Shown: piece after piece, positions 1 through 8,119 of the stretch
How positions within the stretch are numbered: the stretch's first letter is position 1
Layout: each line of letters opens with the position of its first letter
DNA from: Enterobacteriaceae bacterium 89
GTDB taxonomy: Bacteria > Pseudomonadota > Gammaproteobacteria > Enterobacterales > Enterobacteriaceae
Length of the DNA: 64,000 bases
Reading direction: 5' to 3'
Assembly (NCBI GenBank): GCA_014156375.1
Contig: RQJH01000003.1
Location: 310,001-374,000, forward strand
Notes under the pieces: model-generated
What the model was told of the DNA's origin: nothing
The model's database searches: none
What the model saw: only the letters and a program-made list of their open reading frames with translations
Position numbers and translations under genes: made by a program

Positions 1-1184
1 GGGTCGGCGGCGGCAAAGGCCTCTTCGCGATTGGCCTTCGGCGGATAGATAAGCTCGTTAGTGATAGCGATTTTCAGCTTCTTAGCTTCTTCACGCACCA
101 GCTTAATTTGCTGATCCCAGCCTTCGGTATACACCGCGCCCCAGGTACCCAGATCCAGACAGGTTACGTAATTCACCTGCTGATACGGCAGGCCTTCTAC
201 CTCCAGCAGGCTGGCCGCTGCGTTGTGACCGGCGAATTTACCCAACTGGATAGCATGTTGGCAGGTCATCAGCGCGGTATTGCCGAGAGAATCGGTTTTG
301 GCGTGCGCCATATCTCCGGTGGCAAAGATGTCGCTGTAGCCAGGAATGCGCAGTTCCGGGGTGACGATGAAGCGGCCCAGCGCGTCGCGATCGGCCGTTA
401 AATTTTCACCCAGAGAGCTGGCTTTGACACCGGCAGTCCAGACTACGGTGGCGGCTTCGATGCGGGAACCGTCCTGCAGAGTGACGCCGTTAGCATCAAC
501 CATTTCAACGCCTGCATTCAGACGCCATTCAACGCCGAGCGCTTCTGATGCTTTACGGATTTCTTCACGCAGCGCTTCGCTATAGCGTCCGCCGATGGTG
601 TTTCCGCGCTCAACTACGACTACTTTAGTATTCGTATCGTTGCCGAGAAGCGCTTTCAGACGGGAAGGGAGCTCGGTGGCCAGTTCAATGCCGGTAAAGC
701 CACCGCCGCAGACGACCACGGTATTACGGGCTTCGGTTTCCGGCTGGTTTGCCAACGCATTCAGATGGTCTTCCAGACGCTGTGCCGTTTCGAGCTGATC
801 GATGTCGAAACCGTGTTCGGCGATACCTTTTACGCCAAAGTGGTGCAGGTGACTGCCGCTGGCGATGACCAGACGCTCGTAGGTGAGGAAAGTCTCTTCA
901 CCTTCGGGCGTTTTGTACCAGACGCCGCCTTCGGCCGCTTCAATGCGATCGGCGTGACCGGCGATGAAACGGATATCTAACTCAGCAAACAGAGGCTGAA
1001 GATCGGCGGTCAGGGAAGCTACATTAGCTTCATAAAAACGTGGTCTTACTCGCAGTTCAGGCTGCGGAGCAAGGACAGCTATCTCAAGCGCGTTACTGCC
1101 CTGCAGATGAGCCAGACGCGCTGCGCTCACCGCTGCCCACATGCCGGCAAAGCCGCTTCCGATAATAAGAATACGTTGTTTCAT
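1..1184 (-). CDS. NAD(P)/FAD-dependent oxidoreductase, NADH dehydrogenase (type II)-like, 3' end outside window
   Basis: The frame is open from an ATG at 1184 to the window edge, giving at least 394 residues. The protein starts MKQRILIIGSGFAGMWAA, an FAD-binding GxGxxG fold. A second dinucleotide motif (VVVCGGGFTGIELA) lies in the middle for NAD(P)H, and IFATGDMAH is the usual C-terminal FAD contact. This is the Pyr_redox_2 layout of type II NADH dehydrogenases, which pass electrons from NADH to quinone at the inner face of the membrane without pumping protons. Its similarity is to the wider family and it need not be Ndh itself. It is divergent from an Rrf2 regulator, which may control it through the palindrome at 1240-1257. 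The C-terminal membrane-binding part, if present, is not visible. Confidence 0.85.
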   Translation of the reverse strand, partial: MKQRILIIGSGFAGMWAAVSAARLAHLQGSNALEIAVLAPQPELRVRPRFYEANVASLTADLQPLFAELDIRFIAGHADRIEAAEGGVWYKTPEGEETFLTYERLVIASGSHLHHFGVKGIAEHGFDIDQLETAQRLEDHLNALANQPETEARNTVVVCGGGFTGIELATELPSRLKALLGNDTNTKVVVVERGNTIGGRYSEALREEIRKASEALGVEWRLNAGVEMVDANGVTLQDGSRIEAATVVWTAGVKASSLGENLTADRDALGRFIVTPELRIPGYSDIFATGDMAHAKTDSLGNTALMTCQHAIQLGKFAGHNAAASLLEVEGLPYQQVNYVTCLDLGTWGAVYTEGWDQQIKLVREEAKKLKIAITNELIYPPKANREEAFAAAD

Positions 1185-1239
1185 GGTAAATCCTTCTGCA
1201 TAGACTGGCCGTGTCGACCGGATAACTGCTACTATACTG

Positions 1240-1257
1240 GTCGTAGTTAACTCCGAC
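1240..1257. promoter_or_regulatory. Candidate Rrf2 operator (imperfect palindrome)
   Basis: The sequence GTCGTAGTTAACTCCGAC is an 18-bp dyad with one mismatched pair. It lies between the divergent flavoprotein (start 1184) and Rrf2 (start 1316) genes, just after a TATACT hexamer at 1233-1238 that could be the -10 box for the Rrf2 gene. That position suits autorepression. Binding by the neighbouring Rrf2 protein is inferred. Confidence 0.5.
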
Positions 1258-1315
1258 AAGATCTTTCTGAGTATCTGAGTTATCATCAGCGCGACAACAG
1301 CAGAGGATGAACACA

Positions 1316-1825
1316 ATGGCGTTTTACAGTTCTGGCGTGGAATACGGCATTCACAGCCTGATGAGCATGGTCGATGCGAAAGGCAACGAGCAGGATATGA
1401 GCGTGCGTGAAATGGCGGAATTGCAGAACGTCCCGTACGATTATCTCGCTAAAATTTTCCCCCGCCTGTCGCGGGCCGGGCTGGTGGTCAGTTCAGAAGG
1501 CAAGGGCGGTGGTTTTCGCCTGGCTCGTGCCAGTGAATTAATTACGGTACTGGACGTGGTGCATGCCATCGACGGTCAAAAGTCGATGTTTGAATGCAAA
1601 GAGATCCGCCAGCGGCTGGCGCTATTTGATGAAAAACCGCCAGCCTGGGCGTGCGACGGGCCTTGTGGCGTTCGCGCTGTGATGGATAGCGCACAGCAAA
1701 GAATGGAAGAGGAGCTTTCCCGGCATACTATTCTCGATCTGGCGCGAAAAATGCACCGAAAAGCGCCGGATACGTTTGCTATTGAAGTGAAAGAGTGGAT
1801 TTCGAATCGTCGGAGTCAGGCTTAA
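1316..1825 (+). CDS. Rrf2 family transcriptional regulator with three cysteines
   Basis: This 169-residue protein has an N-terminal winged helix (about residues 1-75; recognition region NVPYDYLAKIFPRLSRAGLV and the wing SEGKGGGFRL) typical of Rrf2 regulators such as IscR and NsrR. Cys94, Cys113 and Cys117 (CDGPC) lie where Fe-S-binding members carry their ligands, so a redox- or NO-sensing cluster is plausible but unproven. An in-frame ATG at 1307 overlaps the GAGG Shine-Dalgarno sequence at 1303-1306; the ATG at 1316 is correctly spaced from it and was chosen. The gene is divergent from the NADH-dehydrogenase-like gene, its likely target. REP elements follow its stop. Confidence 0.85.
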   Translation: MAFYSSGVEYGIHSLMSMVDAKGNEQDMSVREMAELQNVPYDYLAKIFPRLSRAGLVVSSEGKGGGFRLARASELITVLDVVHAIDGQKSMFECKEIRQRLALFDEKPPAWACDGPCGVRAVMDSAQQRMEEELSRHTILDLARKMHRKAPDTFAIEVKEWISNRRSQA

Positions 1826-1826
1826 A

Positions 1827-1925
1827 TTGCCGGATGCGACTTCGTCTTATCCGGCCTACAAAACCCAGAAACAAATAAATATGTGGTTCCCGTAGGCCCG
1901 GTAAGCGCCAGCGCCACCGGGCAAT
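1827..1925. repeat. REP element pair (BIME-like)
   Basis: Two inverted REP-like units lie between the Rrf2 gene and adhP. One is TTGCCGGATGCG...CTTATCCGGCCTAC (from 1827) and the other is GTAGGCCCGGTAAGCGCCAG...CACCGGGCAA (to 1925). The arms form hairpins. Such elements normally follow stop codons and affect mRNA stability or gyrase binding. Confidence 0.85.
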
Positions 1926-1950
1926 CTGTCAGCGGGCACTGCAACTCAAA

Positions 1951-2961
1951 TTAATGACGCAGATCGATAACCATACGACCGCGAATCTGCCCCTGTTCCA
2001 TCTCTTTGAAGATGGCGTTGATGTCACCCAGCGGGCGCATCGTCACTTTCGGCACCACTTTCCCTTCGGCGGCAAACTGGAAGGCCTCAATCAGATCCTG
2101 ACGGGTCCCGACCAGTGAGCCCACGACCTGAATTCCGTCGAGCACCAGGCGTGGAATATCCAGGCTCATGGATTCTGGCGGTAAACCAACGGCCACCACA
2201 CGGCCACCGGCACGAACGGCATCGACCGCTGAGTTGAAGGCGGCTTTTGCTACGGCAGTGACTACGGCGGCGTGCGCGCCTCCGGGTTTCTGCTGCACAA
2301 TTTTTGCGGCGTCTTCACTGCGGGAGTTGATGGTTAAATCAGCGCCCATTTCTGCGGCGAGCTTCAGCTGCTCATCGTTGACGTCCAGCGCAATCACTTT
2401 GGCGTTGAACACGTTTTTTGCGTACTGCAGCGCCAGGTTGCCAAGGCCGCCCAGACCATAAATAGCGATCCACTGACCCGGTTTGATGCCGGAAATCTTA
2501 ACCGCTTTGTAGGTGGTGACGCCCGCGCAGGTAATGCTGCTGGCTGCCGCTGAATCCAGACCGTCCGGCACTTTCACCGCGTAATCTGCGGTGACGATAC
2601 ACTCTTCGGCCATACCGCCATCCACGCTGTATCCGGCGTTTTTCACGTCGCGGCACAGCGTCTCGTTACCGCTGTTGCAGTATTCGCAGTGGCCGCAGCC
2701 TTCAAAGAACCACGCCACGCTTGCGCGGTCGCCGGGCTTCAGGGAAGTCACGCCTGGCCCCACTTCTTTGACGATCCCGATACCTTCATGCCCAAGGATC
2801 ACGCCGGTTTTATCGCCAAAATCGCCATTCTTAACGTGCAAATCGGTGTGGCAGACACCACAGCATTCCATTTTCAGCAGGGCTTCTCCGTGCTGAAGGG
2901 GGCGAAGGGTTTTCTCGGTAACGTTGACCTGATGGTCATGAGTAACAACAGCAGCCTTCAT
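1951..2961 (-). CDS. adhP: Ethanol-active alcohol dehydrogenase AdhP (zinc-dependent)
   Basis: The 336-residue protein is nearly identical over its length to E. coli AdhP (also 336 aa), which interconverts ethanol and acetaldehyde with NAD in the cytoplasm. Catalytic zinc ligands are seen as Cys37 (CGVCHTDLH) and His58 (GHE). The structural zinc site is the four-cysteine lobe [16 protein letters not shown]. The NAD fold follows at [13 protein letters not shown]. An in-frame start eight codons upstream is possible, but the ATG at 2961 has an AAGGAG site at proper spacing and matches the known N-terminus (MKAAVVT). In E. coli adhP is next to maeA; here an ABC-F gene and a DUF1543 gene lie between them. 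Confidence 0.96.
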   Translation of the reverse strand: MKAAVVTHDHQVNVTEKTLRPLQHGEALLKMECCGVCHTDLHVKNGDFGDKTGVILGHEGIGIVKEVGPGVTSLKPGDRASVAWFFEGCGHCEYCNSGNETLCRDVKNAGYSVDGGMAEECIVTADYAVKVPDGLDSAAASSITCAGVTTYKAVKISGIKPGQWIAIYGLGGLGNLALQYAKNVFNAKVIALDVNDEQLKLAAEMGADLTINSRSEDAAKIVQQKPGGAHAAVVTAVAKAAFNSAVDAVRAGGRVVAVGLPPESMSLDIPRLVLDGIQVVGSLVGTRQDLIEAFQFAAEGKVVPKVTMRPLGDINAIFKEMEQGQIRGRMVIDLRH

Positions 2962-3169
2962 AAAAATCTCCTTATAGGACAGCAAATCAGCGATGCAGGG
3001 ACGGCGTAGCCGTGTACGCTGTTACTCCTTTAGAGTTAATATTTTCTTCTGGATATGCAACCCCACAGAAACATAAATTCATAATTTTACAGATATTGGT
3101 AGTACAGGATCGCGGTTAATCGATAAGTTTTGATTATGTTATATGGTGGTTTGCCGAGCGCACGAACAG

Positions 3170-3242
3170 ATTGCCCGGCGGCGCAAGCTTGCCGGACCTA
3201 CCAAACACGTAGGCCCGCGCAAACGAAGTGCCGCCGGGCAAT
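3170..3242. repeat. REP element pair
   Basis: The inverted units GATTGCCCGGCGGCGC...GCCGGACCTAC and GTAGGCCCGCG...GTGCCGCCGGGCAATC lie between the adhP promoter side and the 3' end of the ABC-F gene. They are REP-like and could form one long stem. The rest of 2962-3169 holds the adhP upstream region with no gene. Confidence 0.85.
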
Positions 3243-3248
3243 CACTTC

Positions 3249-4958
3249 TTAAAGCAGTTCCAGCTGTTGATTGAGTTCGTGGATCTCAAGTCGCCACTGC
3301 GCCTGCTGCTGGGGTTTCTGATGCTTCGGCTTGCGGGCCAGATCGTCCGCCAACAACGTTTCCAGCGCGATAAGCCTTTCCAGCGCATCGTCATGCGGTT
3401 GCGGCTCCGGAGCGACCGCTTCCGTTGTAGCCGGAGTTTCGTCTCCTTCGCGCAGTCTTGCCCATGCGGCGTCCGCATCCAGCCATTCCTCCAGCTTTCC
3501 GTTATGGATCAGCCAGAACCGCTGACAGGTTTGCTGCATCAGCTGACGGTCGTGGCTGACCAGCAGCACGCCGCCTTCAAAGTTTTGCAGCGTTTCCGCC
3601 AGCGCTTCTTTGCCTTCCAGATCCAAATGGTTGGTCGGTTCATCCAGCATCAGCAGGCTGTAACGGGCCAGCGCCAGGCCAACAAACAGCAATCGGGAGC
3701 GCTCGCCGCCGCTCAGCGAGCCAACGAGCTGCCCGTGGCGTGACCAGGCAAAACCGGCGTTGATTAAGGCTCTTTTTCGCGTTTCCTCGCTGGGGGCGAA
3801 ATCTTCCAGTGCATCGAGCAGCGTGGCCTCATCCTGCAGCTGGTGCAGCGTCTGGTCGTAGTAACCAAGTTCGACGCGCTCATGCAGCCTCAGCGCGTCA
3901 TTTTCGGCGCGAGCGCAGTAATGCTGCCAGATCAGCCTCAGCAGCGACGATTTACCGCAGCCGTTGCGCCCGATAATGGCGACCCGATCGCCACTTTTCA
4001 GCCTCGCCAGCGGGGCGCTGAACAGCGGCTCTGCGCCCGGCGCCGGTGAAACGGACAGGTTTTCGATTTCCAGCAGCCTGTTCGCCCGCAGGGCTTCGCC
4101 GTGCAGCTGAAGCTGCCACTGGCTTCCGGCGGTGACGTCGGTCTGATTTTCCTTCAGCCGTTCAATCTGCTTCTCCATCTGCTGGGCCTTGCGCGACAGC
4201 CCTTCGTTGTCGTACACGCGGCCCCAGGTGGCCAGCCGTTTGGCGCTGACGGTAACGCGGTCGATCTCCTTTTGCTCTTCTTTAAAACGCTGCGCATCGC
4301 TTTCGTCCTGTTCTGCCAGCGCCCGGCGGGCAGCGCTGCAGGGAAGGGCGAAGCTGTGAAGACGGTGGTCGCGCAGGATCCAGCTGCTGTTCGTCACGTT
4401 ATCCAGCAGCTGCTGGTCATGCGATACCAGAATAAAGCTGCCATTCCAGCGCTGAATGAATTGCTCCAGCCACAGCAGCGTCGGCAGATCGAGGTGGTTA
4501 CCCGGTTCATCCAGCAGCAGAACATCTGGCTGCTTGATTAATGCGCGAGCCAGCAGCAATCGCGTGTGCTGGCCGCCGCTCAGCGTGGCTGCCGTCAGCG
4601 CTGTATCTTCAACGCTGAACCCCATGTCCGTCAGCAGCGCTTCTACCCGCCAGCGCTGACTGTCTCGCTCCGCAGGGGGAAGGTTATCCAGCACTGCATC
4701 GAGCAGGGTTAGTGGGGCCAGTGCGTCAGGAAGATGTTGTTCCGCGCGGGCCAACAGGCAGTGATTGGCCTGTGAGACTGTGCCGGAAGAAGGCAAAAGG
4801 GTGCCATCCAGCAGTTTCAGCAGGGTGCTTTTGCCGCAGCCGTTATAGCCAATCAGGCCAACGCGGTCGCCTTTTTTCAGGGTAAAAGAGAGATCGGAAA
4901 ATAACGGACCGAAGGCCGTTTCCATGCACAGAGAGTGCGCGTTCAGTAGTGTGCTCAT
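3249..4958 (-). CDS. ABC-F family ATPase (ribosome-associated type)
   Basis: This 569-residue protein has two ABC domains and no membrane segment, which is the ABC-F plan. Domain 1 has Walker A GYNGCGKST (about residues 38-46), signature LSGGQ and Walker B VLLLDEP. A charged helical linker follows (about residues 235-275). Domain 2 has Walker A GRNGCGKSS, signature LSGGE and LLMLDEPTNHLD. ABC-F proteins bind the ribosomal E site; some tune translation and others protect against ribosome-targeting antibiotics. I cannot tell which this is, and it is not one of the four standard E. coli members by eye. Domain 1 reads DEPGNHLD where DEPTNHLD is usual. A short leader ORF and alternative RNA pairings precede it, suggesting translation-controlled induction. 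Confidence 0.9.
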   Translation of the reverse strand: MSTLLNAHSLCMETAFGPLFSDLSFTLKKGDRVGLIGYNGCGKSTLLKLLDGTLLPSSGTVSQANHCLLARAEQHLPDALAPLTLLDAVLDNLPPAERDSQRWRVEALLTDMGFSVEDTALTAATLSGGQHTRLLLARALIKQPDVLLLDEPGNHLDLPTLLWLEQFIQRWNGSFILVSHDQQLLDNVTNSSWILRDHRLHSFALPCSAARRALAEQDESDAQRFKEEQKEIDRVTVSAKRLATWGRVYDNEGLSRKAQQMEKQIERLKENQTDVTAGSQWQLQLHGEALRANRLLEIENLSVSPAPGAEPLFSAPLARLKSGDRVAIIGRNGCGKSSLLRLIWQHYCARAENDALRLHERVELGYYDQTLHQLQDEATLLDALEDFAPSEETRKRALINAGFAWSRHGQLVGSLSGGERSRLLFVGLALARYSLLMLDEPTNHLDLEGKEALAETLQNFEGGVLLVSHDRQLMQQTCQRFWLIHNGKLEEWLDADAAWARLREGDETPATTEAVAPEPQPHDDALERLIALETLLADDLARKPKHQKPQQQAQWRLEIHELNQQLELL

Positions 4959-4966
4959 AGTACTTA

Positions 4967-5103
4967 CTCAAGTGTTACAGGCGTCAAAACGCCTCGTCAG
5001 ACAAAGCTGGCGATAACCCGGTAAGCCCAAGGGAAGGGAATTAGTCTTTGGTGTCTTCGCTCAAGCAGAAGTTATCGCAGCACGGTACGAGTAACGCTTG
5101 AGC
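4967..5103 (-). promoter_or_regulatory. Candidate translation attenuator of the ABC-F gene
   Basis: On the minus-strand transcript GCTCAAGC (5103-5096, inside the leader ORF) is the perfect complement of GCTTGAGC (5066-5059). It can also pair with CTTGAG (4972-4967), which forms the weak Shine-Dalgarno of the ABC-F gene (ATG at 4958). GCGATAAC (5078-5071, spanning the leader stop) is the perfect complement of GTTATCGC (5017-5010). The pairings overlap and cannot all form together, as in erm-type attenuators. No U-tract terminator is seen, so control of translation is more likely than of transcription. The direction of the switch is not deducible by eye. Confidence 0.5.
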
Positions 5104-5155
5104 AGGTGCGATCGCCAAAAGTATGTAAAACGATAAATGTTTTACAGTACGACAT
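5072..5155 (-). CDS. Putative 27-residue leader peptide upstream of the ABC-F gene
   Basis: The small ORF begins at an ATG (5155) six bases after AAAGGAGG, the strongest ribosome-binding site in this neighbourhood, and ends at TAA (5072). It encodes a 27-aa peptide starting MSYCKTFIVLHTFGDRTC and ending RTVLR. A stem of TGTAAAAC (5124-5131) and GTTTTACA (5139-5146) lies inside it. It ends within the complementary segments preceding the ABC-F gene. Its position, size and good RBS suggest a regulatory leader. A longer overlapping frame (5041-5310) exists but lacks such a start. No homologue is known to me. Confidence 0.5.
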   Translation of the reverse strand: MSYCKTFIVLHTFGDRTCSSVTRTVLR

Positions 5156-5309
5156 GGGGATCCTCCTTTTATATTCAGCAGATTAATGGGTGAAGTGAGT
5201 GTAGCGGGTGATGCGGCGGTTGACCAGCACCGCAGTGAGCAACGCTTGCTGATATCGTCGTTATATAGTTTTATATACAGCGAAAAAAACAAACACACAG
5301 GGAGCGCCA

Positions 5310-5813
5310 ATGAATTTGTACATGTTTTATGTCGGTGGCAATGCGGGCAGGTCTAATATTGAAGTTCATGACATTCAGTTTGTCGCCGCCTCAACGCCAG
5401 AAGAGGCCTGGCCAGCGCTGCGCGAGGCCTGGTTTGGCGATGCGGATAAAATTCATATCGATGGCTACAGCCGGCTGACCTGGGCGGATGGACACGCCAT
5501 TCACCTGTCGCCAGAACCCGCTTCGGATTCGGTAAAACTCTTTTTTGTGAATGCCGGCGGGTATCACCCGGATACGCTGGCGGAGCTGCACGAGTTTGAT
5601 TTGTTTGTGGCTGAGAATGCCGCGCAGGCTAAACAGAAAGCGCTGGGCAAGCTTTTGTGCCAGGCGCAGCAACAGCATAAGGACAACCTGAAAGAAGTGG
5701 ATGATTGCCTGCTGCTGGAACGCGTTGGCGATTTATATGTGCACCTGGTGCCTGACCCGAACGGCACGCCTGATAAGCCTGAATGGCAGGGCTATATGCC
5801 CATCGGCAAATAA
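5310..5813 (+). CDS. DUF1543 domain-containing protein
   Basis: A 167-residue acidic soluble protein starting MNLYMFYVGGNAGRSNIEVHD, with two similar halves: 'FVAASTPEEAWPALREAWFG' near residue 25 and 'LFVAENAAQAKQKALGKL' near residue 100. This matches the DUF1543 family, whose function is unknown. An AGGGAGCG site precedes the ATG. It is transcribed away from the ABC-F leader region, and the two share the upstream interval 5156-5309, which otherwise holds no gene. A bidirectional terminator separates it from maeA. Confidence 0.8.
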   Translation: MNLYMFYVGGNAGRSNIEVHDIQFVAASTPEEAWPALREAWFGDADKIHIDGYSRLTWADGHAIHLSPEPASDSVKLFFVNAGGYHPDTLAELHEFDLFVAENAAQAKQKALGKLLCQAQQQHKDNLKEVDDCLLLERVGDLYVHLVPDPNGTPDKPEWQGYMPIGK

Positions 5814-5814
5814 A

Positions 5815-5845
5815 GAAAAAGGCCTGCTTTCACGGCAGGCCTTTA
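5815..5845. terminator. Bidirectional intrinsic terminator between DUF1543 gene and maeA
   Basis: The stem AAGGCCTGC/GCAGGCCTT (7-9 bp, G+C rich) has a short loop, an A-run before and a T-run after. It therefore works for both convergent genes. Confidence 0.85.
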
Positions 5846-5860
5846 TACGAGACGCGTGCG

Positions 5861-7558
5861 TTAAATGGACGTACGACGGTAGTCGCGATACTCAGGCAGC
5901 CAGAAGTTATCATCAATAGCCTGCTGCAAGGCCTCGGCGGAGGTTTTAATCGCCACGCCCTGCTGCTGAGCCATTTTGCCGACGGCGAAGGCAATCGCCC
6001 GCGACACGGTGTGAATATCCTTCAGCTCCGGCAGCACCAGACCTTCACCGTTGTTGACCAGCGGTGAGTGTTTGGCCAGCGTTTCGCTCGCCGACATCAG
6101 CATTTCGTCGGTGATACGCTTCGCCCCTGCGGCAATCACGCCCAGACCAATGCCCGGGAAGATGTAGGAGTTGTTGCACTGGGCAATCGGATACGTTTTC
6201 TCTTTCCACACCACCGGGGCGAACGGGCTGCCGGTAGCAACCAGCGCGGCACCTTCCGTCCAGCTGATGATGTCCTGCGGCGTGGCTTCCACGCGTGAGG
6301 TTGGGTTGGAAAGTGGCATCACGATAGGGCGCGGGCAGTGCTTGTGCATTTCACGAATGATTTCTTCGGTAAACAGCCCGGTCTGGCCGGACACGCCGAT
6401 CAGAATATCCGGCTTCACGTTGCGTACCACATCCAGCAACGACAGCACTTCTTCGCTGGTATCCCAGCCGCTCAGGCTGTCGCGTTTCTGCACCAGTTTG
6501 CTCTGGAACGAAAGCAGGTTTGGCATCTGGTCAGTCAGCAGGCCAAAGCGGTCAACCATGTAGACGCGTGAACGGGCCTGCTCTTCGCTTAAGCCTTCAC
6601 GCTGGGTCTGAGCGATGATCTGCTCGGCGATACCACAACCCGCAGAGCCTGCGCCCAGGAACACAATTTTCTGTTCGCTAAGCTGGCTGCCGGCCGCGCG
6701 GCTTGCCGCAATTAGCGTGCCGACGGTCACTGCCGCCGTGCCCTGAATGTCATCGTTGAAGGAGCAAATTTCATCGCGATAGCGCGTCAGCAGCGGCATA
6801 GCGTTCTTTTGCGCAAAATCTTCAAACTGCAGCAGCACATCTGGCCAGCGGTGTTTGACCGCCTGAATGAAATCATCGACAAACTGGTAGTACTCGTCGT
6901 CGGTGATGCGCGGGTGGCGCCAGCCCATATAAAGCGGATCGTTCAGCAACTGTTGGTTGTTAGTGCCGACGTCCAGCACCACCGGCAGGGTGTACGCCGG
7001 GCTGATACCGCCGCAGGCGGTGTACAGCGAAAGCTTACCGATAGGAATACCCATCCCGCCGATACCCTGATCGCCGAGCCCCAGAATGCGCTCGCCGTCG
7101 GTCACCACGATCACTTTGATATTGTGGTTCGGCACGTTTTGCAGGATGTCATCCATATTGTGGCGATTTTCATAAGAGATGAACACGCCACGGGAGCGGC
7201 GGTAGATCTCCGAGAAACGCTCACAGGCCGCGCCGACGGTCGGGGTGTAAATCACCGGCATCATCTCGTCGAGGTGGTTTTCGACCAGACGGTAGAAGAG
7301 GGTTTCGTTGGTGTCCTGGATATTGCGCAGGTAAATGTGTTTGTCGATCTCAGTCTTAAAGCCCTGATACTGGATCCAGGCGCGCTCGGCCTGTTCTTCG
7401 ATAGTTTCCACAACCGCAGGCAGTAAACCTAACAGATTGAAACTGCTGCGCTCTTCGTGGCTGAAGGCGCTGCCTTTGTTGAGAAGGGGAAACTCCAGTA
7501 AGACGGGGCCCGCGTAGGGAATGTAAAGAGAACGGTTTTTTTTATGATGAACTAACAT
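5861..7558 (-). CDS. maeA: NAD-dependent malic enzyme (malate dehydrogenase, oxaloacetate-decarboxylating)
   Basis: At 565 residues this is exactly the length of E. coli MaeA, and it is nearly identical beyond the first seven residues. It converts malate and NAD to pyruvate, CO2 and NADH in the cytoplasm, linking the TCA cycle to pyruvate. Visible motifs are the malic signature [12 protein letters not shown], the catalytic-tyrosine region [10 protein letters not shown], the NAD-binding [16 protein letters not shown] and the C-terminal [12 protein letters not shown]. The next minus-strand gene upstream is sra, as in E. coli. The short N-terminus [14 protein letters not shown] differs from E. 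coli. Confidence 0.97.
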   Translation of the reverse strand: MLVHHKKNRSLYIPYAGPVLLEFPLLNKGSAFSHEERSSFNLLGLLPAVVETIEEQAERAWIQYQGFKTEIDKHIYLRNIQDTNETLFYRLVENHLDEMMPVIYTPTVGAACERFSEIYRRSRGVFISYENRHNMDDILQNVPNHNIKVIVVTDGERILGLGDQGIGGMGIPIGKLSLYTACGGISPAYTLPVVLDVGTNNQQLLNDPLYMGWRHPRITDDEYYQFVDDFIQAVKHRWPDVLLQFEDFAQKNAMPLLTRYRDEICSFNDDIQGTAAVTVGTLIAASRAAGSQLSEQKIVFLGAGSAGCGIAEQIIAQTQREGLSEEQARSRVYMVDRFGLLTDQMPNLLSFQSKLVQKRDSLSGWDTSEEVLSLLDVVRNVKPDILIGVSGQTGLFTEEIIREMHKHCPRPIVMPLSNPTSRVEATPQDIISWTEGAALVATGSPFAPVVWKEKTYPIAQCNNSYIFPGIGLGVIAAGAKRITDEMLMSASETLAKHSPLVNNGEGLVLPELKDIHTVSRAIAFAVGKMAQQQGVAIKTSAEALQQAIDDNFWLPEYRDYRRTSI

Positions 7559-7673
7559 CTCACTAATCCTTTTTTATCGCGAGTCTGGCCCGGGAGGCTG
7601 ATTATAAGCCTCCGGCCATAGGGCAGGCGCGGGAAAGTATAAAGCAAGTGTTAATAAATGTGAGTTGATTAAT

Positions 7674-7706
7674 TAAAAAAACACCTTCTTTGGGCAAAGA
7701 AGGTGT
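7674..7706 (-). terminator. Intrinsic terminator of sra
   Basis: A perfect 11-bp stem, ACACCTTCTTT/AAAGAAGGTGT (7681-7691 with 7696-7706) with a 4-base loop, is followed on the minus strand by seven T residues. It lies just beyond the sra stop. Confidence 0.9.
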
Positions 7707-7731
7707 CGGTCATTATCGTAAAGCGAAGGGA

Positions 7732-7869
7732 TTAGCCGCGGCGTTTACGGCCCGTGGCATGAGTGTGGTTCACTTCGGTCGCTGAATCGCCCTCGATAAG
7801 GACTTTTTTCTGGTTCGACAGCTTGTAGTTCAAGCCAAGGATATGACGTGCCTGACGGTTCGATTTCAT
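7732..7869 (-). CDS. sra: Stationary-phase ribosome-associated protein Sra (S22)
   Basis: The 45-residue, very basic protein begins [20 protein letters not shown] and ends [10 protein letters not shown]. It matches E. coli Sra (RpsV, 45 aa), a minor protein of the 30S subunit that accumulates in stationary phase. The ATG at 7869 has a GGAGT ribosome-binding site eight bases upstream; longer frames reach further upstream but lack support. It has its own terminator before maeA. In E. coli bdm and osmC follow on the other side; here bdm is absent and an alcohol dehydrogenase gene is inserted. Confidence 0.93.
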   Translation of the reverse strand: MKSNRQARHILGLNYKLSNQKKVLIEGDSATEVNHTHATGRKRRG

Positions 7870-8119
7870 GGTGACTCCTTTATTCCTGTGAATGGTTTCA
7901 AGGCCAACACCGGCATTGCCGGTCGAAATACACCCCTTAGGGCAGGATGAGTGTTCATCCGCGTGTTTGATAGTTGACCATTCCGCATAAAATAGCAACA
8001 CATACAGAGAGTATTCAGGAACTGTCCGAGGTTTAACCCTTTGTGCGACGGTCATCCTGCTGCCATTTCCCTGAACTATGCTGAACATTCGCCTTCTTTC
8101 CAGTTCTGAGGTCCCGTCG

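Noticed and set aside
1827..1925. Inverted repeats considered as insertion-sequence ends
   Set aside because: They match REP elements in sequence and position, and no transposase is present.
5041..5310. 89-codon minus-strand frame overlapping the ABC-F leader region
   Set aside because: It spans the promoter and leader, has no good ribosome-binding site at its start, and its 3' half is out of frame with the shorter leader ORF that has a strong AAAGGAGG site.
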